Shown one piece after another: positions 52,940 to 61,649 of a DNA stretch of 64,000 bases. The notes below the pieces were generated by a model. The model was not told the origin of the DNA. It ran no database searches and worked only from the letters and a program-made list of their open reading frames with translations. A program made the position numbers and the translations under genes. The stretch's first letter is position 1. Every line of letters starts with the position of its first letter. This DNA is from Pseudomonadales bacterium. GTDB lineage: Bacteria > Pseudomonadota > Gammaproteobacteria > Pseudomonadales > Azotimanducaceae. The DNA lies in NCBI GenBank assembly GCA_017642855.1, contig JAEPOO010000002.1:643545-707544 (forward strand), given 5' to 3'.

Positions 52940-54865
52940 ATGAATACGATGGATATCACTGTCACCGATGAAGAAATCAAGGCAGCACTACTCGATGTGA
53001 ATCTCCCCACCCTTCTGATGGTTCTGACTGAATTTGCCGGAGACGACCGCTGGATGACCGAGCGATATATGCCGGAGCCCATCCATACACCGGAGGGTGA
53101 ACTGTTTCCTGATGACAGTGGCAACTTCAGTGATGAGATTGCCGATGAGATCAGGCAAGCGGCTTTTGAGCTGGCCGTGGAACTACGAGATTCCGAGGTG
53201 CCTACGCCTGATGTTCCGGATCTTCATCGACTGAAAACCATGATGGCGTTTTCCACCGCTGAACCTGTTGATGACAGCTTTAGCGCCATGTTGCTCGAAG
53301 AAACAAATTTCGTTGATAGAGACCTGGACTGGTTGTCGACATTCGAGCAAGCCGGTAGTGCGGAGAACTTTCACGTGGTCGTCGTGGGTGCGGGCATGTC
53401 TGGCATCTGTACAGCTGCGAAACTAAAGAAAGCGGGTGTCTCCTACACTGTGCTCGAGAAAAACGACGCGGTCGGTGGAACCTGGTACGAAAACACTTAT
53501 CCGGATTGTGGCGTAGACACTCCAAACCACTTCTACTCTTTTTCATTTGCCCGTAATGCAAATTGGTCTGGCTACTTTTCAAAGCGGGATGAGTTGTATG
53601 CCTACTTTGAGCGTTGTACCGATGAATTTGGCATACGTGACAAGATTGAATTGAATTGCGAAGTCAAAGGCATGTCCTTCGATCAGTCGACCAGTCTGTG
53701 GACGGTTAGTTATGTCCAGGCTGGTGAAGAGAAAACCATCAACGCGAATGTCGTAGTGAGCGCAGTTGGTCAATTGAACCGGCCCGTGATCCCTGATTTC
53801 GATGGCCTCGAGCGCTTCAAGGGTCGCGCTTTTCACTCTGCGCGTTGGGAACATGACGTTGAATTGGAAGGTAAACGTGTAGCAGTGATCGGAACAGGGT
53901 GCAGTGCCGTGCAGCTTGTTCCCAAAACCGCAGATAAAGCAGAGCACCTCACAGTCTTTCAGCGGTCACCACACTGGATATCCCCTAACCGGGATTATTA
54001 CCGGCCGGTGGAAGATGGCATCAAGTGGGCACTCAATTGTCTACCGCGGTATGCTGAGTGGCACCGGGCGCGCATGATTTTTGGATTCATGGACCGGAAC
54101 TGGGATGCGGTACCGGCAGATCCTGAGTGGAAAGACACCAGGCAGTCGATGAATGAAACCAATTTGGGCGTCCGCGAAGCGCTGATTGCGTACATGAGCG
54201 ATCAACTTGGCGACCGCCAGGAACTGATGGGAAAGTGTGTTCCTGACTTTCCGCCATTTGGAAAGCGGGTGATTATCGACAATAACTGGTACGGTACCAT
54301 GGCGAGAAACGATGTCTCGCTGGTCGACAGTCCCATTGTCCGTTTCAACGAAAGCGGTATTGAAACCGAAGACGGTGAGGTGCATGACTTTGATGTCATC
54401 ATCTTTGCGACAGGATTTAACACCAACCGGTTCCTTTGGCCGATGGAAGTCGTCGGCGAGTCAGGTGAATCCTTGGACTCGCGTTGGGGTGATTCTCCAG
54501 AAGCCTACAAAGGGATGTTGGTGCCTGACTACCCGAATCTCTTCTGTCTTTATGGTCCGAACACAAACATCGTTCATGGCGGCAGCATCATTTACAACAC
54601 GGAAGTTCAGGTGCATTACATCATGCAATGCATTGGCCTTATGTTGAAAGAAGATGCGTCGAGACTGGAAATACCTCAGGAAGCCTGCGATAGCTATAAC
54701 GAAGAAGTTCAGTCAATCAGCCGGAATCTTGCCTGGGGCCACCCGGGAGTCGAGAGCTGGTACAAAAACTCGGAAGGACGCGTGGTCAACAACTCACCGT
54801 ACAGTAACCTGGAGTACTGGGTTCGCATGCATGAGGCTGAGCCCGAGCTTTACCGATTGGGTTAA
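52940..54865 (+). CDS. Baeyer-Villiger-type flavin monooxygenase, second copy
   Basis: A 641-residue FAD/NADPH monooxygenase. A 145-residue N-terminal extension precedes GAGMSGICTAAKLKKAG. The fingerprint reads FKGRAFHSARWEHDVEL, with Glu after the Trp, and GTGCSAVQ is the NADPH motif; FATGFN is the late motif. AAGAAGAGAAGAACA precedes the ATG. It follows a dienelactone hydrolase-like gene, a pairing that would open the ester or lactone product. It shares the general family with 37616-39475 but differs in its extension. Confidence 0.93.
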   Translation: MNTMDITVTDEEIKAALLDVNLPTLLMVLTEFAGDDRWMTERYMPEPIHTPEGELFPDDSGNFSDEIADEIRQAAFELAVELRDSEVPTPDVPDLHRLKTMMAFSTAEPVDDSFSAMLLEETNFVDRDLDWLSTFEQAGSAENFHVVVVGAGMSGICTAAKLKKAGVSYTVLEKNDAVGGTWYENTYPDCGVDTPNHFYSFSFARNANWSGYFSKRDELYAYFERCTDEFGIRDKIELNCEVKGMSFDQSTSLWTVSYVQAGEEKTINANVVVSAVGQLNRPVIPDFDGLERFKGRAFHSARWEHDVELEGKRVAVIGTGCSAVQLVPKTADKAEHLTVFQRSPHWISPNRDYYRPVEDGIKWALNCLPRYAEWHRARMIFGFMDRNWDAVPADPEWKDTRQSMNETNLGVREALIAYMSDQLGDRQELMGKCVPDFPPFGKRVIIDNNWYGTMARNDVSLVDSPIVRFNESGIETEDGEVHDFDVIIFATGFNTNRFLWPMEVVGESGESLDSRWGDSPEAYKGMLVPDYPNLFCLYGPNTNIVHGGSIIYNTEVQVHYIMQCIGLMLKEDASRLEIPQEACDSYNEEVQSISRNLAWGHPGVESWYKNSEGRVVNNSPYSNLEYWVRMHEAEPELYRLG

Positions 54866-54869
54866 TCAG

Positions 54870-55889
54870 CTATTTTTTGACTAACGCTTCGCAGCCGGTA
54901 CCGGCGAGAATTCTCATAACCTGATCCTTCTCATCATCGGACAGTTTAGAAAACTCAATTCGAATCCACTGCAGGCACTTTGCCTGATAGGGGAACGGCA
55001 CCTGTTTCCAGGTTTTTCCGTCGACAACGGTTTCCACGTGTTCCAGGCCCTGGTCGACGGCTTTTGCGTTAGCCAGCATGACTGGGACGTAAGTTCTGCC
55101 CACTTCCTGCAGTAAGGTTTTTATGGTGACGGGTACCTGGTCTGCTGTGTAGAAGTCACCTTCACGCCAACCGGAAAGGTCCTCGGTTTTGCTCACCCAG
55201 GCATGGACCCGAGGAAACTCCTTGATCGCAATTGTTGATGGTGTTGGATCGAATTGAGTGAGCTGCGTCAGCTGTCCGAAACAGGCGAAGTCCGCGGATG
55301 AAGGCCTTGTTCCCAAAAGAAAAGGGCTGGTCGTCAGATGTTCGTTGAAACCAGAAAGGAAATTGCGATAGCTGTCCTCGATGACACTCGCCGTCACGTC
55401 GTTTGATCCCACGACATAAAGCCGGGAGATCTGCCGTTCCGAAAAAACTTTGTTGAGTTGATCGATGGTTTCATCCGGTTGATTCACACCTGCTCGATAA
55501 TACGGGAGGATCGAACCTGCCATGTGGATGTCGTCATCATAGTGCCAGCGATAGTGAAACATCGCTTTCGTCAGCCATTCGTCCCCATAGTCTTCCAATA
55601 GGTAATTGAGGAAGGAAACGACAGGGTCGGAAGGAATCACAGACCGACCCGGATACTCTTCCTCAAGTTTTCGGATGATCGGCGTGCTATCAACCCTAGG
55701 CTCCAGCGCGCCTGTGTTGTTCTTGAAATAGAACACCGGGATCAAACCCACCTTGGGTTCCGGCAATGCTTCGTTCCCGGCTTCCTGAATAAATCGGTAA
55801 GGGATTTGTCGATATCGCAGAATCGCGAGCATTTTTCTTGTGTAGGGTGAGGCGGGTGCACCAATTACCGGCACTAAATCCTGCTCCAT
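54870..55889 (-). CDS. Glutathione S-transferase-like protein
   Basis: 339 residues from the ATG at 55889 (GGAG five bases upstream). The N-terminal thioredoxin-like domain begins IGAPASPYTRKMLAIL, with Ser or Tyr where the catalytic residue sits. A helical C-terminal domain follows (LGTRPSSADFACFGQLTQL). A further 80 residues at the end are unusual for GSTs. It converges on the monooxygenase gene with a 4-bp gap. It may detoxify reactive products; this is inference. Confidence 0.85.
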   Translation of the reverse strand: MEQDLVPVIGAPASPYTRKMLAILRYRQIPYRFIQEAGNEALPEPKVGLIPVFYFKNNTGALEPRVDSTPIIRKLEEEYPGRSVIPSDPVVSFLNYLLEDYGDEWLTKAMFHYRWHYDDDIHMAGSILPYYRAGVNQPDETIDQLNKVFSERQISRLYVVGSNDVTASVIEDSYRNFLSGFNEHLTTSPFLLGTRPSSADFACFGQLTQLTQFDPTPSTIAIKEFPRVHAWVSKTEDLSGWREGDFYTADQVPVTIKTLLQEVGRTYVPVMLANAKAVDQGLEHVETVVDGKTWKQVPFPYQAKCLQWIRIEFSKLSDDEKDQVMRILAGTGCEALVKK

Positions 55890-56202
55890 GAAAACTCCGG
55901 ACGTAAAACTTGAAAAGCACCATAGGAATGAGCGCACTGAGATGTCAAGGAGATGCGGGCGAGACTATGGCGCGAAAGACTCGCGTGACTGTGGCACTTG
56001 AGATTGCCAGGCCAGGCCACGCATCCGAGATGCCGATGAGTGTGAAACAGATATCGACAACAAAGTCGCAAGCAACGACCAGATCGCGAAAAACCCGGAT
56101 CTTTTCGCCGCTGCCTCTCGTTCATCGGCGGGCTGAGTCAGGACTCCGATCCATCTTGAGCCATGGCCATGATCAAGCCTTTCAAAAGGTCTCACATGCC
56201 AA
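55890..56202. other. 313-bp intergenic region, nothing recognised
   Basis: Between the GST-like and nitroreductase genes, both on the minus strand. Overlapping frames on both strands look like chance reading of a G+C-rich stretch. No strong hairpin with a T-tract and no RNA gene were seen. It probably holds the GST promoter. Confidence 0.4.
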
Positions 56203-56817
56203 TCAGTCCCATCGATCAAATCGCATGGTCTGTGAAACCGGTTTGCGTGACACGGGTCCAAACTTGCCCATTGGATAGCCAACCGGAATGAGGCACAGCG
56301 CGGCAAAAGTTTCTGGAAGATTTAGAACCTCGCGAACAGCCTCCTGGTCTCTTAACGCCAGGGTGGTTGGCGCCGCACCAAGTCCAAGGGAACGAGCCGT
56401 CAACAATAGGTTTTGGATACCTGGCCATACTGAACCGGCGCTTCTGTAGACACCCATGCCCTCCATCTTCTCTGGATAATCGAAACAGGCAACGATCAAC
56501 GCGGGAATCTCATGCATGTGGTCCATCTGCCAGACAACAGCATCCAGCATCTTTTTTTGCTTTTCATTCGCTGGATTCTCAAGGTTCGGCTTGATGTAGG
56601 GTTCGGCGTGCAGACGGTTCAGATCGGCGAGTTTTCTTTTTGTCTGCGCATCTCTGACAACCACCCATCTGGCGGCCTGGGTGTTTGAGCCCGAGGGTGC
56701 CTGGTTGGCGGCATCGATCAGTTTGATGAGCATCTCTTCCGGAACTTCATCCGATTTGATGCGGCGCATGGCGCGACAGTTATAGATAGCTTCTTCGAGA
56801 GTGAAGTCTCCAAGCAT
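56203..56817 (-). CDS. Nitroreductase-family flavoprotein
   Basis: A 204-residue FMN-dependent reductase. AIYNCRAMRRIKSDEVPEEM is the typical start, then AANQAPSGSNTQAARWVVVRD and ARSLGLGAAPTTL. It probably reduces nitro or quinone-like compounds with NAD(P)H. It is monocistronic and divergent from the TPR/TonB-C gene. Confidence 0.92.
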   Translation of the reverse strand: MLGDFTLEEAIYNCRAMRRIKSDEVPEEMLIKLIDAANQAPSGSNTQAARWVVVRDAQTKRKLADLNRLHAEPYIKPNLENPANEKQKKMLDAVVWQMDHMHEIPALIVACFDYPEKMEGMGVYRSAGSVWPGIQNLLLTARSLGLGAAPTTLALRDQEAVREVLNLPETFAALCLIPVGYPMGKFGPVSRKPVSQTMRFDRWD

Positions 56818-56921
56818 AGGGTCTCCGTTCGTTAGGACGTTGTGTGGATGAAGATCCTGTAGTCAAAAGGATTTTAGATGCCATGGCAATTCCTTTGCGC
56901 GCCGATGGGTGTTTGGCTACC

Positions 56922-58391
56922 ATGCCAGACATGGCAATACTCAGAGCCCTGCAGATCGGCTGCGTGTTTCTTCCTCTCTGGATGAGCACTGTTTTTGCTG
57001 ACAGTTCAACACTGGACATGCTCTATGTGGACGAAATACCGAGCCATACCCTGCAATTAACTCGTCAGGCTGCGACTCAGGTGATTAATGGCGAAGAAGA
57101 GAATGCGCGACTCAGCCTGGAACACTTGCATGCTTACCAGGAAGAAGTGCCAGACCCGATAATCAGGGCTCGTCTGCTCATGAACTACGGTGCCATCCTG
57201 GTCGCGCTCGGTGATTCTCAGGCGGGCACGCTGGCGTTACATGAAGGTATTGAAATCATGGAGTCGCTGCAAAGTGCCTTGTCCGCAGAGCTGACGAAAG
57301 GGCTGATCTCTTTGGGTGTTGGCGAGTTATCGCTGGGTTTGATCCAGGAAGGCGAGGCGACGTTACTTCGAGCGCAGAACCTCATTCATCGGGAAAACGG
57401 CGTTTATGCTGCTGACCAGGAAATCATCCTTTACCATCTGACGACGACAGCATTGGATCAAGGTGACTTTGCGAATGCAGATCGATTGCAACGATTCAGT
57501 CTGATGGTGGCAGAACGCAGTTATGGCGAGGATTCACCAGAGTTGGTGCCGTCCCTTAAACGCCTGGGTTCCTACTTTGCGTCTCGCGGCAGTATGTTGC
57601 CAATGGTTTCCCTCGGTGCTTTGCGTCCGCAGCATGGTTTCCTGGGCGCAACCTTGTGCACGGACGGACCGCGCTTCAGACCGCGCCCCTGCAATCCCGG
57701 CATCGAGAAATGGCAGGCAGCGCAACTTGAGCAGAGTCGCGCTGCCGCAAAGCTGCACATTGAACGAGAAGCGTTGTTTAAGGAATCCATCGAGAACTAC
57801 GGTCGGGCAGCACGCATTCAGGAACAGCATTCCGGAGACACGGAGAATCATAGTTTTGATACGTTGCGTATGATGGCCTGGGTATACCTGCAGCAGGGTG
57901 ACTATCGCGATGCAGAGCGCGTCCTGCGCCGGGCGGTTGAGCAGGCTGAAGGGGGCACGACGGTTGATCTGGAAGACCGAATCGAAATCACCCTGGATCT
58001 GGGTGATCTGCTCACCGTGCGAACAGATACTCGTGCCTCTGAGGTGTATCTCACCGCCTGGCACTTGATGCAGGCAAAGGGTTTGAATGATGAGGTTTAC
58101 TTTAATAAACCCTACCGACTGGTTCCCGGTTCCTATCAATCATTGGCACTCGATGCTGCGTCGGTGACCGACGAAGAGGTCGACGAGTATTTTGCGCTGG
58201 TCGAATATGACGTCAGCAAGAAGGGGCGAGTTGAGGACATCCGCGTCCTGGATTCCAATGTACCCGGTCCGCAGGTGAGGAGTCTTCGCTCGGAGCTGCT
58301 CAAGTCTCGTTTTCGTCCAAGGATTGAAGGCGGGGAGCTGGTTGATACAACGGATATCCAAATACGGTTTACTTACCCTGTGCCAGGGTAA
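56922..58391 (+). CDS. Exported TPR protein with TonB-like C-terminal domain
   Basis: 489 residues from the ATG at 56922, which gives a normal signal peptide (LRALQIGCVFLPLWMSTVFA). An ATG at 56883 with AAAGGA upstream is an alternative. TPR-like helix pairs fill most of the protein (for example LLMNYGAILVALGDSQAGTL, and MAWVYLQQGDYRDAERVLRR). The last 65 residues resemble a TonB C-terminal domain (VEYDVSKKGRVEDIRVLDSN). Periplasmic. A role in protein contacts is likely; the target is unknown. It is the second TonB-C protein without a TonB anchor in the window (compare 14103-14474). Confidence 0.85.
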   Translation: MPDMAILRALQIGCVFLPLWMSTVFADSSTLDMLYVDEIPSHTLQLTRQAATQVINGEEENARLSLEHLHAYQEEVPDPIIRARLLMNYGAILVALGDSQAGTLALHEGIEIMESLQSALSAELTKGLISLGVGELSLGLIQEGEATLLRAQNLIHRENGVYAADQEIILYHLTTTALDQGDFANADRLQRFSLMVAERSYGEDSPELVPSLKRLGSYFASRGSMLPMVSLGALRPQHGFLGATLCTDGPRFRPRPCNPGIEKWQAAQLEQSRAAAKLHIEREALFKESIENYGRAARIQEQHSGDTENHSFDTLRMMAWVYLQQGDYRDAERVLRRAVEQAEGGTTVDLEDRIEITLDLGDLLTVRTDTRASEVYLTAWHLMQAKGLNDEVYFNKPYRLVPGSYQSLALDAASVTDEEVDEYFALVEYDVSKKGRVEDIRVLDSNVPGPQVRSLRSELLKSRFRPRIEGGELVDTTDIQIRFTYPVPG

Positions 58392-58487
58392 TTTACAGGT
58401 GGAATATGAGATGGGTTCCACAGTGCATGTATGGTGGCGGTCCGCCTGCGACGGCACCTTGAAAAGCGTGTGCCCACCGGGAAACAG

Positions 58488-59405
58488 TTAGCCGTCGTCT
58501 TCGATCGGGTAGTGCAATCCAGGAATACCCTTTTCCAGCGCCTGGTACCAATCGGGTCTAGGTTGAACCGGCTCGTAGCTGCTAGGCACCATCTTCCTGT
58601 CCTCGTTCCACTCGTGATGGATCGGTGGTATCTGGAAGGTCCCGTTGCTGGCGTTGGTGCCGCCATCAACCAGCAGGTCTACCCCGGTGATGTAGCTGGC
58701 GAGATCTGATGCGAGAAACATGACAGCATTTGTGACTTCCTGAGCTTCGCCGAGTCTGCGCATGGGGGTTCTGCTCATGATCCACTTATCCATGCCGAGT
58801 GCCTCCAGCATGGGGCGAGTCATCTCCGTAATGATGAAGCCTGGCGATACGGCGTTTACCCGAACACCACGATCTGCCCATTCGACACCAAGCTGGTACG
58901 TCATATTCAGCAGACCACCCTTGGCAGCGCTGTATCCCATGACGTTGTTTTCATTGGCACCACTGGCAAGGATTGACGTGATGTTTACGATATTGCCGGA
59001 ACCGCGTTCCAGCATGTGTCGCCCACAGTCCCTGGCGTAATAGAAAGCACCCACCAGATCTACGGAAAGAATTCGGTTGAAGGTTTCTGAATCGAACTCT
59101 TCTGCACAAACGCCTCGCGGATCTGCGATGCCGGCATTGTTAATGAGCACATCAATCTGACCCTGTTCTTCGATGCCGGACGCGATCACTTTTTTCACGT
59201 CATCTTCGACAGAAACATCGCCGGGTACGATGGTCACCGTGCTGCCCTTTTCCTCGCAGATTTTACCGACGGTTTCGAGTTGCTCGGTGCTCCGAGCCGT
59301 AAGAATGAGATTTGCCCCTGCTTCGGCGAAAGCGTATGCAAATTGCTCCCCGAGTCCGTAACTCGCACCGGTGATAAGAACAACTTTTCCCGTGAAATCG
59401 AACAT
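58488..59405 (-). CDS. Short-chain dehydrogenase/reductase
   Basis: 305 residues from the ATG at 59405 (AGGAG seven bases upstream). The Rossmann motif is TGASYGLGEQFA, then NNAG, and the catalytic Ser and YSAAK(GG). A C-terminal extension of about 40 residues after the usual end (LLVDGGTNASNG) is unusual. It is an NAD(P)-dependent alcohol or ketone oxidoreductase; the substrate is unknown. It is divergent from the APH-like kinase gene, separated by 95 bp. Confidence 0.9.
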   Translation of the reverse strand: MFDFTGKVVLITGASYGLGEQFAYAFAEAGANLILTARSTEQLETVGKICEEKGSTVTIVPGDVSVEDDVKKVIASGIEEQGQIDVLINNAGIADPRGVCAEEFDSETFNRILSVDLVGAFYYARDCGRHMLERGSGNIVNITSILASGANENNVMGYSAAKGGLLNMTYQLGVEWADRGVRVNAVSPGFIITEMTRPMLEALGMDKWIMSRTPMRRLGEAQEVTNAVMFLASDLASYITGVDLLVDGGTNASNGTFQIPPIHHEWNEDRKMVPSSYEPVQPRPDWYQALEKGIPGLHYPIEDDG

Positions 59406-59500
59406 GGTGAAGCTCCTGCGCAGAATAAAGGTACATAGTGTACTGGAATTCGCCATACCCTTTTCGGCATCATGTGGTTTTCCATGAACAGGTGTATCTC

Positions 59501-60583
59501 ATGATTCCAGCTTCCATTGCCGAAGTGACGACAACCTGGCTCTCAGAAGCTCTGAAAGGTGACGTTCGTGACATGGAAATTCAGCAGATTGGCCAGGGCA
59601 TTGGCTTGATGGGAGATATCTATCGAGTAGCCCTTCAGGGAGACGGCGTGCCTCAGAGCGTTGTCGTCAAGCTGCCGTCCTCGTTCGAAGAAAACAGAGC
59701 CCAGGGTGTCGCGCTTGGCATGTTTGATGCGGAAATCAGGTTTTACGCAGAACTGGCTCCGGCAGCATCCGTAGGTCTCCCGGAAATTTATTACACGGAA
59801 ATCGAGTCCGGCACCGCAGACTTCGTCATCGTCATGCAGGACTTAAGTGGCATGACCATGGTGGATCAGACCAAGGGCATGTCTGTGGACCAAGCGATGG
59901 CGGCGGTAAAGGTATTGGCGCAGATTCATGCAGTCTGGTGGAACGATGTTCAAAATGATTCGATGTCCTGGATTCCGGACATGATCAGCGAGCGCATCGC
60001 TTTTGTTGACGAGATGCTTCAACAAATATTGCCGGTATTCACCGGTGCTTTTGCGGAGTATCTCCCGGAAGGCGGCCTGGAGATTTATGAACGCTTCAGC
60101 GGTAATTACCTGAACATCAACAAGAAACTGGCAGGTCGCAGCCCATGGACCCTGGTGCATCAGGACTATCGAGTAGAAAACATGCTGTTCGGTCCGGAGG
60201 GTTCCGGTGATGTGGTGGTCATTGACTGGCAGGGCATTGGTCTCGGTCCGGGCTCTTATGATCTTGCTTACATACTGGGCGGTTCACTTGAAACGAATGT
60301 CAGACGAGAGCACGAAGGTAAGCTGCTAAAAGCGTATCATGACTCCCTGCTTTCAGCCGGTGTATCCGGATACTCAATGGACCAACTGAATCAGGATTAC
60401 GCGCTGAGTCATCTGCAGGGCGGTCTCGCGACAGCAATGGTTACCGGAGGCTCAATGGATCTGTCTAACGAACGAGGTGTGCAACTGGTAGCCACCATGG
60501 CGAGGCGTCATGCCCAGGCCGCTCTTGACCATGACGGTCTTGAAGAGCTGAAGACGCTCAATAGTGAGTTGAAGGTACCCTGA
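59501..60583 (+). CDS. APH/ecdysteroid-kinase-like phosphotransferase
   Basis: A 360-residue kinase-like protein from the ATG at 59501. VVVKLPSSFEE has the ATP-binding Lys, HQDYRVENMLFG is the catalytic loop and VIDWQGIG the metal-binding Asp. The family includes aminoglycoside, choline and ecdysteroid kinases. The substrate is not evident. Its stop abuts the GTG of the membrane protein gene of the polyamine locus, so co-transcription is likely, and a small hydroxylated or amine substrate is conceivable. Confidence 0.85.
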   Translation: MIPASIAEVTTTWLSEALKGDVRDMEIQQIGQGIGLMGDIYRVALQGDGVPQSVVVKLPSSFEENRAQGVALGMFDAEIRFYAELAPAASVGLPEIYYTEIESGTADFVIVMQDLSGMTMVDQTKGMSVDQAMAAVKVLAQIHAVWWNDVQNDSMSWIPDMISERIAFVDEMLQQILPVFTGAFAEYLPEGGLEIYERFSGNYLNINKKLAGRSPWTLVHQDYRVENMLFGPEGSGDVVVIDWQGIGLGPGSYDLAYILGGSLETNVRREHEGKLLKAYHDSLLSAGVSGYSMDQLNQDYALSHLQGGLATAMVTGGSMDLSNERGVQLVATMARRHAQAALDHDGLEELKTLNSELKVP

Positions 60584-61285
60584 GTGACCCAGCAATCGCA
60601 GAGTGTTTCCCTGCCTCTGCTGGGCTTCACCTTTATGCTCGCGTTTTGCAGCATGGTTTATGAATTGCTGCTTGGACAGACGCTATCTGCATTCCTTGGT
60701 AACACCGTTCTTCGCTACAGCGTCACCATTGGTCTCTATATGTTCTCAATGGGTATCGGTGCCTTTCTGGCGAATGAGCGTATTCTCGCGAACCCGGTGC
60801 GTTCACTTCAGTTCCTGGAAATAGCTTTGGCAATCCTCGGTAGCGTCTCGGTGCCATTGGTGTTCTTTATCGACCTGATTGATGTGCCAGCTCTGGTGCT
60901 GAGTGTCGCCGCTCATCTATTGATTATTGTTATTGGAGTTTTGACGGGGTTGGAAATTCCACTTCTTATTGAAGTCCGTTCTGAAGTAAAAAATGTGGCG
61001 AGTCGAATACTGGGCGTCGACTATATCGGGGCGTTTGTCGGTACGGTTGCGTTTGCACTCTGGTTTTATCCGAAACTAGGCATCTTTGCGACCGCAATAT
61101 TCACGGCGTCGGTGAACGCATTGGTGGGTTTATTACTGCCTTTCTACGTGAAGCGTTATCCCGATATTGTTGTCAGTCATCGATTGCTTTTTGTTCAGGC
61201 GATTATCTTGCTGATGTTGTTGTTGGTTTTTTGGAATTATTCGATGATCGAGGAAGCAGGCATTGAGCGCTACATTGGACAGTGA
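60584..61285 (+). CDS. Stand-alone membrane domain related to membrane-bound spermidine synthase
   Basis: A 233-residue polytopic protein (about six or seven segments). It has no methyltransferase-like domain, but its text matches the N-terminal membrane half of the spermidine synthase at 61642-63561: SMVYELLLGQTLSAFLGNTV versus SIIYELLAAQTLSMLAANTV, and VLTGLEIPLL versus VLTGIELPLI. The GTG at 60584 overlaps nothing but follows the kinase stop directly. Its stop overlaps speD. It could be a truncated paralogue or a partner of the synthase. Confidence 0.85.
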   Translation: MTQQSQSVSLPLLGFTFMLAFCSMVYELLLGQTLSAFLGNTVLRYSVTIGLYMFSMGIGAFLANERILANPVRSLQFLEIALAILGSVSVPLVFFIDLIDVPALVLSVAAHLLIIVIGVLTGLEIPLLIEVRSEVKNVASRILGVDYIGAFVGTVAFALWFYPKLGIFATAIFTASVNALVGLLLPFYVKRYPDIVVSHRLLFVQAIILLMLLLVFWNYSMIEEAGIERYIGQ

Positions 61286-61649
61286 TGACTGGCCTGAAGG
61301 GCGCCTGGGAATGCACTATCTGGCGGATTTGACCGGTTGCCCGGCCGACAGAATCGCAAAGGTGGATGCGATTGAATCTTCGTTCGTTGAGATCCTTGAA
61401 GAGCATGGTGCAACAGTACTTGGTGTTCGAACTCATCAGTTTGAACCTGAGGGTGCGACCATCGTGGTATTGCTGGCTGAATCTCATGCCAGTGTGCACA
61501 CTTGGCCCGAGAACAATACCGCCTGCATTGATATTTTTACGTGTGGCCCCGGTCTTGATGCAGATGCTGCGATGCTGGCGCTGGCTGATGCTTTTTTGGC
61601 GGATCGAACGCACCTCCGTGTGATTGAAAGGCGAGCTGGAGATGATTGA
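61263..61649 (+). CDS. speD: SpeD, S-adenosylmethionine decarboxylase proenzyme
   Basis: SpeD makes decarboxylated SAM, the aminopropyl donor for spermidine. About 128 residues, of the short bacterial (class 1B) type. ESHASVHTWPE contains the Ser at which the proenzyme cleaves to form the pyruvoyl group, and ACIDIFTCG follows. The start is uncertain: TTG at 61263 overlaps the previous gene by 23 bp; TTG at 61275 or ATG at 61311 (too close to the conserved GMHYLADL) are alternatives. It overlaps speE by 8 bp. Confidence 0.93.
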   Translation: MSATLDSDDWPEGRLGMHYLADLTGCPADRIAKVDAIESSFVEILEEHGATVLGVRTHQFEPEGATIVVLLAESHASVHTWPENNTACIDIFTCGPGLDADAAMLALADAFLADRTHLRVIERRAGDD

